Assembly (NCBI GenBank): GCA_003255025.1 | Contig: QANY01004000.1 | Span: 496,001-560,000 of the forward strand | Reading direction: 5' to 3' | Length of the DNA: 64,000 bases | Origin: Datisca glomerata | Taxonomy: Eukaryota; Streptophyta; Magnoliopsida; Cucurbitales; Datiscaceae | Shown here: piece by piece, positions 46,451-57,338 of the stretch | Layout: each line of letters starts with the position of its first letter | Numbering within the stretch: the stretch's first letter is position 1 | Made by a program: the position numbers and the translations under genes | Notes under the pieces: generated by a model | What the model saw: only the letters and a program-made list of their open reading frames with translations | What the model was told of the DNA's origin: nothing | The model's database searches: none

Positions 46451-48054
46451 GAAGGATTATGACTGCGAGATCATTTATCACCCAAGCAAGGAAAATGTAG
46501 TGGTTGATGCCTTATGTCAAAAATCAGCTCATTTAGCAGCTTTGATTACGTCTCAAGAGCATATCCTGGAGGATTTTGAATGTGTCAATATCCAGGTCTT
46601 GCTGAAAGACACTACAGCACGGTTAGCTCAACTCATAGTTCAACCATCATTGCAGCAGTGTATTATCAATGCACAAAACTTAGACTCTGAGTTGCTTCTG
46701 ATTCATAATGAAGTGGGTTCAGATAAAAGATAAGGGTTTGATGTCAGTAATGATTCAGCTCTTTGATTTCATGGGAGGATTTATATTCTGAAAGACGTAG
46801 TCATTAGACAAGAATTACTCACGGAGGCTTATAGTTCACCATAGACTATGTACCCTGGCAATACTAAGATGTATCACGATTTAAGGTTACATTATTAGTG
46901 GAATAGTATGAAGCGTGATATCGTTGAGTTTGTTAGTAAATGTTTAGTGTGTTAGCAGCTCAAGGCTCAGAGACAGTGACAATCTGGGGTCTTGCAACAG
47001 TTAAGTATTCGTGAATAGAAGTGGGAGCATGTGACTATGGATTTCGTTTCAGGGCTACTAAAGATGGTAAAAGGTTATAACTCCATTTGGGTTGTGGTGG
47101 ATCATCTTACCAAGTCTGGACACTTTTTGCCTAGCAAGACTACATTCCCAGTTAAAGATTGGGCTCGGTTATATATCCGCGAGATTTTTTGACTTCATGG
47201 GGCTCCATTGTCTATAGTAACAGATCGGGATCCTCGATTCACATTAAATTTTTGGCTGAGTCTACAGAAAGCTTTGGGTACTTAGTTGAATTTTAGTACA
47301 ACTTTCCATACGCAATCTAATGGGCAATCTGCGTGTACGATCCAGGTGTTAGAGGATATGCTTCAAGCTTGTGTGTTAGATTTCTCTGGTAGTTGGGATG
47401 CGTAGTTGGAACTCATGGAGTTTGCATACAATATCAGTTACCAGGCGACGATTGATATGGCTCTATTTGAGGCACTTTATGAGAAAAAGTGTTGCTCACC
47501 AATTCACTAAGATGAAGTTGGCTTTTGGGCCCTGACTTGGTTCAGTGTATGAATGAAACTATTTAGAAATCAGAGATAGAATGAAGACTGCTCAGAGTAG
47601 GCAAAAGAGTTACACATATGTTATAAGGAAGGACCTTGAATTTAAAGTGGGTGATCACGTGTTTCTCAAGGTTGCCAATGAAGGGTGTTATGTGTTTTGG
47701 ATGTAAAGGGAAGTTGAGTCCCATGTTTATTGGTCCTTTTTAGATATTGGATTGTATCGGTCCTTGGCCTACTGTCGCTTTACCACTAACTTTTCAAGTG
47801 TTCATAATGTCATTGATTTTGAACATCTGCAAGTTCGTGATAACCTCACTTATGAAGAGAAACCAGTCAGAATTCAAGAGTGTAGGAATTAAACTCTTCG
47901 TAACGGAACGATGCAGTTAGTCAAGGTTCTCTGGAGAAATCATCGGATCGAGGAAGCAAGATGGGAACGAGAAGTGGAGATACGTGTCAAGTATCCAGAG
48001 TTATTTCAATAAGGTATATTCTTTTTTAGGACGAAAGTTCTTAAGGATGGGAGA
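46451..48054 (+). pseudogene. Gypsy integrase and C-terminal tail
   Basis: 46449-46733 holds the RNase H-integrase linker. A zinc-binding HHCC-like region is readable near 46850-46970 (NTKMYHDLRLHY, SKCLVC). The core contains MDFVSGLLK and VTDRDPRF, so two catalytic aspartates are present. The third catalytic residue, normally Glu in GQSER-type sequence, is Ala here (GQSACTIQ, codon at 47331). The tail has YEEKPVRIQE and QLVKVLWRNHRIEEARWERE, the GPF/chromodomain-side signature of chromovirus integrases. Numerous stops are present. Confidence 0.8.
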
Positions 48055-48055
48055 A

Positions 48056-50557
48056 TGTAATACGCCAAGCTTTATAAAGGATAATTATGTAATTGTATTA
48101 TCACTCACACCGTATAAGTATTACACCCTAGTATAACCCCTTTCATTCTCCGCTTCTAACTCACGGACCCCTCCCTTACTCACACCTTAAACATATTACA
48201 CCTTAACCTAATCTTCCACTCTCACTTTTTGTATCCCTCACTCTCCCATTTATTTTACACGAAGCCTTCTCCCTATAACTGCTATTTCTCTCCTTTACAG
48301 TTTTCTACCCCCAAGGACACCCATAAGTTCTTCGCCTTCTTTTTTGTTTGTTTTCCATTTGTTTCGTTGTCAATTTTAAGGTAATCCATTTCTTCTCTAT
48401 TTCTTCATTCTTTTAATCGTTTCTCTTTTCTCAATTTAGATTTGTATATTTAGTTGTTCATATATATTTATTGAATTCTGAAAATTTCTCAAATTTCCAG
48501 TTCATTCTTCCTCTTCCGTCTCTGTTTTTTAGATCTTTGCATCGTCGCTGCGACACCATTGTTCCTCAATTCTAGTGAGGGATTTTATTTTTCTTTCTCT
48601 CATTCCTCATGCTCTCAACCTTAATCTTTCTATTTCAATGTTTATGTAATATCCAATTCTTTATTTTTCACATTTTTCAATGATAGGCATTTTGTCCATC
48701 TCTGTTTCAGGCATTGTCGCCGCACCGTCGTTGTGTATCAATTTCGGTAAGCCCTTTTATTTTTCTCCTTCTCCCTTTTCAGCTTTTCTCTTATTTTTCT
48801 CTCCGATTCTTGACTGCCATGCTCTGTATCTTTGGTTCTCTTATATGGCAGCCCCTTAATCATTTTTGTCCGATCGTAATTATTTGCTTCGTCGTTATTG
48901 CGTTCGAAAAGCTTAATTCCTTGTTTTCTTTCTTTTTCTCACTGTCTTTATTTCCTTGTTCACTCTCGGTATTGACTCCAACTGGGCCTTGCGACCTAGC
49001 TGATTTTGACTCGAACCAGATTTTACCCATCCCAAATCGATTCAATTGAACTGGACCAAACTGATTCGGTCCATCCAAACCCAATTGAACCGATTCAACC
49101 TAACCAAACCGATTCAATTCAATCAAACCAGACCAAACTGGTTCATACAAACTAATCTAAACCGGTTTAACCCAACCAGATCAAACCAACCCAACCATAC
49201 CAACCCGAACGGTTCAACCCAACCAGATCAAACTGAAATGGCTTAGACCGCCCGAACCTAGTTGAACTACTTGTCAGTTTACACCCGATTTAGTTTCCAC
49301 CTCTTCTGACCTCACTCGACCTCCTAGTTAATAAAAAAATTATAGTTATTATATGAATATTTTGATATGGGATCCTTAGATTTCAGGTAATTTAGTTGCT
49401 GAATTTAATTTGTAGCAAACTAGTTAAGTGGATTTACATAGTAATTCGGTTCATATGTTATAAGTGTAGCATATATAGCGTAAAATTATTTTTATTATTT
49501 TTTTATGTTGCTTAATCTTACGATCAAGTGTTTTATTTACTTTTTCATATCACGATGAAATTATTTACCATGGTATGTATAATTATATTTTGAGTTATGC
49601 ACGTAATAGATATATCATTTATGTTAATGAATAAGTTATATGTTTACTCATGTATATGTGATAATGTGAATTATGAATCTTAACTTAAGTAAAGTGATAA
49701 GTAATAAGAGGTAGACTTAGTCATGTCCCTTGGTTATCAAGTAACCAGATTATTCACATCATGTTATCAGCTATACGGTTGGGTGTCACCATGTTCATGT
49801 TAGCGTCCTTAAGATTCAGATAACTTTAAGTGACATCAAGTTTCAGGACACTCAATCCGTCATGTTCACGTTCATGTTACAAGTTCAAGTTTAAGTTTAA
49901 GTGTAAAATACTTCTAGTTAGGTTATTTATCGGGGGATATGCCTAGTCGAATTATAACCAAGCAAGTAAAAGTATCAGCAAGAATAAGTACAAGTTCAAG
50001 TTATATGTTAACCATGAAAGAAATCAGTTATGTTAATTACAAGTATTTTATGTTATTCAATAATCAAGTGAATGTGTTAAATTAAAGTTGCATGAGTTAT
50101 ACGTTTACATTTATGTCATGTGAAGCCAATTAATAAATGGGTTTACTTAGTGACTATTTTTAATACTCACCCCCTCATAGATGAATATGTTGCAGGTGAT
50201 AGCGAGCAGCAAGAGTGTGAAACTGTCATAGACAGTGAAAATATGATATTATTACTAACTCTGATTATATGTCATCAGAAACATATTTCAGTTTAATTAC
50301 AGTTGATTCAGGAATTTTGAATTTTCATGTTTTAGTCTTTAATAGTATGCTTGACTTTCATGTTTTATGGATTTTTGTAATCGATTTTATTACAAATTAA
50401 TGAATCATTTATTTCAGTTTATTGAGTATTCTCTTAAAATAATTTTATGCTTCAGCTATTTAATGTTAAAATTAGGGCAAAATTAGGATTTTCAATTTGA
50501 GAATTTTCTCCCATTAGGATTTCAATTGAATTGGGAATTTTTGAATAAGTGAAATTA
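48056..50557 (+). repeat. 3' LTR of the gypsy element, end-truncated
   Basis: It begins TGTAATACGCCAAGC right after the purine tract AAGGATGGGAGAA. Similarity to the 5' LTR stops at GTGAAATTA, so the last 36 bp are gone, and unrelated sequence follows. The two LTRs differ by many substitutions and small indels, so the insertion is not recent. Confidence 0.88.
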
Positions 50558-51994
50558 AATATGGCGCATGGAGTCTAAAGAGAGGCTCATGTGGCACCTA
50601 CATAGCATGACAAGATCAATGTAAAGTAATAGCAAATATTTTAATATGGGAAACCCTTGAACTTATAAAGGTGGCGAGCCCATTAAATAATTATATATGT
50701 TGACTATTGTAACTCATCTTTGAGCTTAGAGAGAAAGTTACGCTATACCAAGAGAGTAAGATCTCCTTGAAGGGTATGGCCTCTTTAGGAGCCTTGGAAG
50801 TGCCCCCTTCTGATAGAGAATGGTAAAAAAGACGCAATGCACAACTAATGGGAAAGACCTCTTGAAATGGCTTAGGGAAACCCAAAGGCAGGCCTGTCCA
50901 TCCATCGCCGGGGGTTCCCGACAGTAGGTAGAGTAATGCACCCACCGTCGGGCATGGTTCATCCACCACTTGGGTAGCCCGACGGCTAGTGCATTGTGTC
51001 CCCCCGCCTTTGGGTTAGTTTTAGAGTTCCATATTGATTTTCTTCACCCTAAAGTGTTCGAGACCCCTCCGAGTTAAGTGTTATGCATAGTTCAAGCCTT
51101 ATATTTGTAAGTTGGTTGTGCGACTGCTCGATGCCACAAAGGCACGACTAGTCGCGGGCGTAAAGTATTGTCACATTTTATGAATGTGATGTCGTTTTAA
51201 GAGTGTGGCCTTGTTTTAGGCACGGTCATCACGTGATTTCTATGTCGTTACAAATGATAGATCTGTGGTCCCTACTTGACCCCATCTATATAAAAGGATC
51301 ATTGGTGTCATTATGAGGATCATTAAAACACACCGCTCGATGCCAAAGATCATAGAATATTTCACACTTGGAGTTCTCACCAACCTCAGAGTAGTAAATG
51401 CATTTGTCACCATCCGATGGTCGTCCTAAGGTGCTTGTCCTTCACCCTTCCGGTCACACATCTCTCACGTTCTCGGATCTACTTGTCATAGATTAGGTCA
51501 TTCAAATCACACATCGAGAGGTGTGTAAAAGCCATAAATTCAAGATAGAAGTGAGATAGCCAGACTAAGAGTACCATGTTCCTTATCATCCTTGAAAATG
51601 AAGAGGCGGATTTTGGACTTTGCTACAAGTATTAAACCATACTTCTTCTACTCATCTCCTTTTGAAAAGAAAAAAAAAGAAAACAAAGTGACAAAAAGAT
51701 GGTCAGAGATATCTTTGTAAATTAAATAAGCCAAAATATCAAACGCGAGTGAAGGGTAAGTAAAAGACAAGGCAACGAGAATCTACTGAAACATGTCTTT
51801 TCCATGTGCATACATGAGATATCTTATTATATTTGGATAGTTTTGATAGAAAATTAGAGATAACTATGTAAATAGGCAATCCTAAATCACCATAAAATGA
51901 AGCAAGAAATGAAGAAGGTTAAGAGTAGAATTTGTCTCGAGAGGGACCACCCACTCCTCAATTGATGATTTTCTCTTTTTGAGGGATTCTTTTA
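50558..51994. other. Unassigned LTR- or UTR-like sequence
   Basis: GC content is higher than the flanks. A TATA-like CTATATAAAAGGAT at about 51286-51299 is followed by cattaaaacacac, which looks like a plant LTR promoter or a gene promoter. No domain is readable in open frames at 50691-50969 or 50738-50962. It could be a solo or truncated LTR of a different element; I found no partner copy in the window. Confidence 0.4.
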
Positions 51995-52022
51995 CAATGC
52001 CGGGAATAATTTCCCGGCATTG
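51995..52022. repeat. Perfect 12-bp inverted repeat (hairpin)
   Basis: Arms CAATGCCGGGAA and TTCCCGGCATTG are separated by TAAT. The arms are GC-rich in an AT-rich setting. It lies about 100 bp before a tandem array and may mark an element end. Confidence 0.85.
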
Positions 52023-52094
52023 AAGTTGGGTCATTGTGGTCTTTAGATTATTTTTGAAGTAATTTGGGTAACACATAACCTAGTACGTAACAGG

Positions 52095-52715
52095 TTTTTT
52101 TAGGAGTTCATTAAATACGTGCTGGGGTTGACCAAATATGTACTAGGGTTCACTAAATATGTATTGGGGTTCACTAAATACGTACAAATTAATAATTTTT
52201 GGGAGGGTGCACCAAATACGTACAAAAAAATCATTCTTGGAGGGATTCACTAATTATGTAATGGGGTTCACCAAATACATACAAAATAATAATTCTTAGA
52301 AGGGTTCACCAAATACGTAGTAAGGTTCATCAATTACGTAGTGGGGTTCACCAATTATGTACAAAATAATAATTCTTAGACGAGTTCACCAAATACATAC
52401 TGAGGTTCACTAATTACGTAGTTGGATTCACGATTAGGTAGTGGGCTTCAACAAATACGTACAAAATAATCATTCTTGGAGGAGTTCACCAAATACATAT
52501 TGGGGTTCACCAATTATGTACTGAGATTCACCAAATACGTACACAATAATAATTCTTGAAGAGGTTCACCAAATACGTACAAAATAATAATTCTTGGAGG
52601 CGTTCACCAAATACGTATTGGGTTTCACCAATTACATACTGGGGTTCACAAAAAAAAGATTTTTTTAAATTTTGGTGAACCTCTGAAGAATTTTTTGTCA
52701 GCACTACGTATTTGG
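52095..52715. repeat. Tandem minisatellite of ggttcaccaaatacgta units, last units inverted
   Basis: About 20 degenerate copies of a unit containing gttcaccaaatacgta, in two lengths: about 21-22 bp, or about 38 bp with an added caaaataataattcttgga. The final two units, at about 52665-52715, are in reverse orientation (tacgtatttggtgaac), forming an inverted end. Confidence 0.85.
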
Positions 52716-52965
52716 TGAACACCTAAAACCTAAGCGCCATACCTAAAAGGTGGATCGCCATTTTTAGCCCCTAAACAACATCTTGAAGGTGTTAATCGCA
52801 TCATCAAAGCCAAACACTGGTTTAATGCCTCGAATCGCCTGTTTCAGTCCCCAAGCGACATCTACGAATAGGCGATCGCCAGTCTTCCACCCAATCACCA
52901 CTTTTTTGCTCCTAATCGCCATTTATATGGCTCTAATCGCCATTCTTTCACAATTTTCCTTAAAA
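52716..52965. repeat. Dispersed aatcgcca-type motif cluster
   Basis: At least six copies of atcgcc, often as taatcgccatt, lie between 52750 and 52940, alternating with ccccaa-like spacers. Reverse-complement forms (ggcgatt) occur at the other flank of the PMD gene near 57313. Confidence 0.65.
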
Positions 52966-53664
52966 TTGATATTCTTATAATTATTTACCGTACATCAGAA
53001 AAATCATTGATAAGAATAGAAAAAACTCATTATTTCAATGCAAACATTCATGATACTCATTTACTATATGAAATTAGATTGGATTAATTAAGGATTTCTG
53101 AAATAAATGAACACTTAATCATAAATTCGATAAAAGTTGTCATTGATAATGTTGTTGTGCTTTGTGACAAGTATCGCGCGAGACGGGTTATCACCAAATA
53201 TAATTATATGTCATGATGTTATGATGGTCTGTAAATCCTATTTATCATCTTGATGAACACGTATAACCCTGAAACTCAGATTATACTGTTAAATCGAGCA
53301 TATCCGCTAAAAAGTTTGAAATAAAGTATTGAAATTTGAAATTTAATCTTTTTATTTTATAATAATAACCCCATATTTTTGGAAAATAACCTTTTACATT
53401 TTAATTAATTTATTCCTATAAAATTAATTTCTAAATCTAACCTTATTTCTTAAAATATTAACCCCAACATTAAAAAAACCCTTCCTCTTATTCATAAAAA
53501 ATTGATACCCACCCTTCCCCCTCTCTCAACACTTTATTTCTCTTCACTCAAACCTTATTCTCCTTATTCTTCATCTCCATATTCATCTCTCTCTTCATAG
53601 CCCAAAATCCATCAAAACCGATCCAAATCCGTTACAACACACAAGTCAAACCTGCAATCTCTCA
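52966..53664. other. Leader region of the PMD gene
   Basis: AT-rich sequence, then a CT-rich stretch at 53510-53600 like a plant 5' leader. No other gene is visible. Confidence 0.4.
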
Positions 53665-56570
53665 TTGAACACATCCCTTGCAACACACGAGTCAAAATCT
53701 GCTCCAAACCCGAGCCAAATTCCTCCAACCCGCGACCCCAAACCCCATATCCTTCTAATATTATATTTTTCACCAATAATGGCTAGTGGAAAGCATAAAG
53801 TTACAAAAGGAACATTGAGTGTCACAACGCAACCAAGTTTGAGCTCGAGCATCTCGAAAGGGCTATACGATGCCACTAGTTATGGGGTGAAAAGATTTCA
53901 TCCAAAGAATCAAAATCTTAGTAGCCCTATTCTTCATAGTGCTCCAATGAAGCATATATCTCACCCAAGCAAACAAGATATAAGTTTTTCTTTAAATATT
54001 TCAAATTTTATGTGTTATATTGTTAAAACACCTAATATATACTATATTCGTTCTGAAAATTGGGTGTTTTTATGTGATGATTATAGAAATGTATGATTTT
54101 TGGTAGAAATATATGTCTTGGATGGAAAACTATAGTATTTTCATGGAAAACTATAGTATTTTCATGAGTTCCCATAAAGTGTTCGACGAAATGTCATAAT
54201 GAATTATATGGTGTATTTTTTCATTGTCTGTAAGGTGTTTGATAAAATGCCATAATGAGGTTTATACTATATTTATATGAATGCCTGTAACATGTTCAAT
54301 AAGATATTATATTCCATCCAAGGATAAAATGTAAGTTTCTTTAACAAAAAATTTGGTTGTTATGTGTTATATTGTTAAAACACCAAATAGATACTTGAAT
54401 CATTTTGAAAACTGAGTGTTCTTTATGTGATGCTTCTAGAAATGTATGATTATTGGTAGCTATATATGTTTTGGATGAAAAATTATAGTGTATGTTTATT
54501 GCCCATAAGGTGTTTAATGAAATGTCACAATAGGGACTATAGTACATTTTTCGCCACACACCTTTCTCACTAAGTCATACTTACATTTTAGGCCGAGTTC
54601 TATGATCTTGGTATTCGTGGTTTTGGGAATACTACGCTAGTAGCTCGATGGTACAGTAAGCTTTCTGAAAATGTGAGAAGGAATGACGATGTCTCTGGGT
54701 TTAGTTATTTTATAAGTATATTGAAAAAAGATTAGATTGATCGTGTCCTAGTCGAGAAATGGTGGGATACAACCCACACCTTTCATTGGGCTTTGATGTA
54801 ATGACAATGACCCCATTGGACTTTGATGTAATAAATGGCCTGAAATTCAACGGTCGACAACTAGACTATGATTTGGAACTCTAAAAGAACAAGAAGGCTT
54901 TGCAAAAGCTAGTTGGCAAACTGTTCGGAGGTTGGAGAAAAAAGTTAGTTATCAATGGATATTTGATAATTATGCTAGGTACGAGTGTACTACTCCTAAG
55001 CAAGAGGACATTTTGACGAGAGTCATTCTTCTGGTGCTCTTGAGTTGTACATTTTTTTACGACAAGAGCAATAACTTTTATTTATACTTCCTCCCCAGTC
55101 TACAGAAAATAGATGAGATACAAGAGTATAATTAGGGTGGTTTGACGTTGTTCGTTTGTATTGCAATATGGACTCTTTATGTCGCTGAAAAAGTGTAGGG
55201 ACAGAGGGTTTTGGAGAGCATGGGAGGTATACGCTTGTGAGTACTTTCTGTGTTTGGCACTGAGCAGGCCATTGTATAGACATTGAGTCGGGAACAAGGG
55301 ATGTTGGTCACTATTTAAAAAAATTACGTGAGGCCCAACGAGGTATGTATTTTATTATATCAATTCTTCTATTCCCCCCCTTGTATGAATAATGTTTTAC
55401 TGACAAACTATTTATTTTTGAACTTGCAGATCAATTGATACCCTTGGGGACAGCGTACAAACTTGCCTGACTATTACACCGACAGTATACCTCCTACAAC
55501 CATGAGAATCTTGCTGCAAGAACCTGCTGGAAGAGCATGGTACTTGGGTGAGCACGTTTCTCGGTAGACTATGGGAACCGAGGCACCATACATCCCATAC
55601 AAACTCCTAAATTCAATGTTATATGATCAACCATTCACCAGAGTGGATCCATCTAGTGGTCTTGGAGGTTTTAGAGCGATACACTTTATCTAGGATGTAG
55701 ATGGCGATAGAGAAGATATTTATGATGAATCCGTCTAGTTGTCTTACAACTATGATGGGGCATCTTCATCTTCGCAGGTGCTAACAGCTCTAAGTGGTTT
55801 TTAAATATAAGAGATTACTCATTTTGTTATACAATGTAATTTTGTAATCTACTATGTATAGGCAGCAGCATCAAACCTCGCAACAGTCACGGTAGGATTA
55901 GGAGGATCAGGGTCGACTAGAGCAACCGTTGATAATATAAGAGTGGCTGACATCCCACTACCATCGTGGCAGATTCAGTACCACTCCCAGATGGTGGTAG
56001 TGAGTTGGTTGGCATTCCAAATGATGTTCCAGTTCGGGGTCTTCCATCTGCTGAAGTCGATTATGTGAGTTATTATGTTAATATTTATTGTTTTTAGTGA
56101 TTCAATATCATATTAACGCACAATTCAGATAATGCAGGTGTCGACGGCATGTGTGACAGGCATGATGCGCATGATTGACAATCTCAACAAGCTATTATTC
56201 GAGAAAAAGTTAAGCGCACGTGAGGCGATGATAAATTCCAAAGCATCATTGAAAAAAAAGATAAGAAAATTGTAAACTTACGATCTTTCCCTATTTATTT
56301 TTTAATTTGAAATCAAAATATACTGAATATGTGCACTTGTAGGCGAAGTTGCAAAGACGCATGCACATGTATGAAGCTCAAGCAAGTAGGCATGAGAGTG
56401 ATGATGATGAAGTTGATGAAGATGATGACAATGGTGAAGATTCATTTAATGATGATGAAGACGACCATGATGACGACGCCAACGAGGATACTGAATCGGA
56501 ACGAGAACATAAAGGACGTACAAAGCATTCACATGATGCTTTGTCGAAAAAGAGAAAAGTTTCACCATGA
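53665..56570 (+). pseudogene. Plant mobile domain (PMD) gene, decayed, inside a repeat-flanked element
   Basis: An N-terminal frame from 53665 (inner start 53780, MASGKHKVTKGTLSV) is followed by an intron-like stretch. PMD sequence appears at 54592-54730 (AEFYDLGIRGFGN), 54811-54875 (TPLDFDVINGLKFNGRQLDY) and 54932-55135 (YQWIFDNYARYECTT, LTRVILLVLLSCTFFYDKS), then FWRAWEVYACEYF near 55220. A GT-AG intron fits 55341-55428. Readings PWGQRTNLPDYY and YIPYKLLNSMLYDQ follow at 55430-55640. The last exon (56349-56570) is very acidic and ends KKRKVSP, like a nuclear localisation signal. PMD proteins include MAIN/MAIL1 and transposon-borne relatives. Frameshifts and stops indicate decay. The transposon origin is inferred from the repeats. 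Confidence 0.65.
54009..54490. repeat. Direct duplication of about 130 bp in the PMD gene intron
   Basis: 54009-54137 and 54361-54490 share tatgtgttatattgttaaaa, then cacc, gaaaa-tg-gtgtt, atgtgatg and tagaaatgtatgatt. The offset is about 352 bp. It lies in a region I read as an intron. Confidence 0.75.
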
Positions 56571-57004
56571 TGTTTTGTCAAAGTTGATATGAACTTTTTG
56601 TGGATATAAATATTGCGGATTCTATATTTATTTGGATTTTAAGTTTTTTTAGATTCTAAGTTTGTTTGGATTGGATTATAAATTTGTCAAAGTTGCATGG
56701 CATTGCATGAAAGGTGTTTGACATATTATGAATATAAATATGCAATTAATATTGTGGCTTTTCTAATATTTATGGGGAGGTTTTGTCGAATTGTTGGTTA
56801 AAAGTTGAAACTAGATTCTAAGAATAACATTTACCAATCGTCAATATATCTAATTAGATTCTATGGAGAGTAGATTCGCCCATTATGTTATGGCTTGTCT
56901 CGCGCTCACAAACTGTCAATCTATCCAATATTTTATTGGTGACAAATAAAAAATAATTTTTCCATCCATGTTTTTTTATGCCCAATAAAGAGTATTGGGA
57001 CAAA
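56571..57004. other. 3' flank of the PMD gene
   Basis: AT-rich sequence, nothing coding. Repeated ttggatt/attctaa motifs at 56600-56680 are of unclear meaning. Confidence 0.4.
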
Positions 57005-57335
57005 CTCCTGTTACAATGGCGTTTGGATACCAATCGCAATTAGAAATCCCCAAACGCCATTCAGGACTGCTGAATCGCTAATCATGAATGGCATTTGGTG
57101 CCTGATGGCCATGCCCTAAATGCTTGATACAAAGGCATTTGGCCTGTGTCCCATCTACACGGGCCAAACGCCTATTATGATGGCGTTTGGTCCCCAAACA
57201 CCTGTTACTATGGTTTTTGGGCCCCAAACGCCTGTTACTATAGCGTTTAGGGTCCAAACGCCATCAGCATGCCCCAAACACCTGTTATTACAGGTGATTC
57301 GCCTGACCTATAGGCGATTAGGACCACAAAAATAG
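57005..57335. repeat. Palindromic approximately 30-bp tandem repeats (ggcgtttgg/ccaaacgcc)
   Basis: Units of about 30 bp, such as those at 57178-57267, each carry ggcgtttgg and ccaaacgcc (or variants) as internal inverted repeats, spaced by tgttacta. At 57300-57325 is ggcgattaggacc, the reverse of the aatcgcc motif at the opposite flank. I read this as the right-hand subterminal array of the PMD-bearing element. Confidence 0.75.
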
Positions 57336-57338
57336 CAT

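Larger units (their letters stand above)
42140..50557 (+). mobile_element. Ty3/gypsy LTR retrotransposon (chromovirus-like), defective
   Basis: 5' LTR 42140-44700, primer-binding site 44704-44715, internal region 44701-48055, polypurine tract at 48042-48055 and 3' LTR 48056-50557. The internal region is only about 3.4 kb and lacks nearly all gag and the protease. The long LTRs and the sequence of the pol end suggest the Tekay/Del lineage, from memory. The 3' LTR lacks its last 36 bp, so no target duplication can be checked. Confidence 0.9.

Noticed and set aside
49046..49246. Asn/Gln/Thr-rich protein
   Set aside because: The frame is a translation of the simple repeat within the gypsy LTR and is not open in the other LTR.
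50691..50969. 92-codon minus-strand frame
   Set aside because: An overlapping frame (50738-50962) is equally open, with no domain, signal or conserved motif.
52095..52715. CRISPR-like array
   Set aside because: Units are degenerate, adjacent with no unique spacers, and in a plant nuclear context; it is a minisatellite.
53646..53876. Minus-strand frame opposite the PMD gene start
   Set aside because: It is a shadow of the plus-strand coding sequence with no content of its own.
56349..56570. Independent small acidic protein gene
   Set aside because: It has a plausible acceptor upstream and fits as the last exon of the PMD gene; there is no separate promoter.
51995..57335. Helitron
   Set aside because: The hairpin at 51995 is not followed by CTRR, and no Rep/helicase sequence is visible between the arrays.
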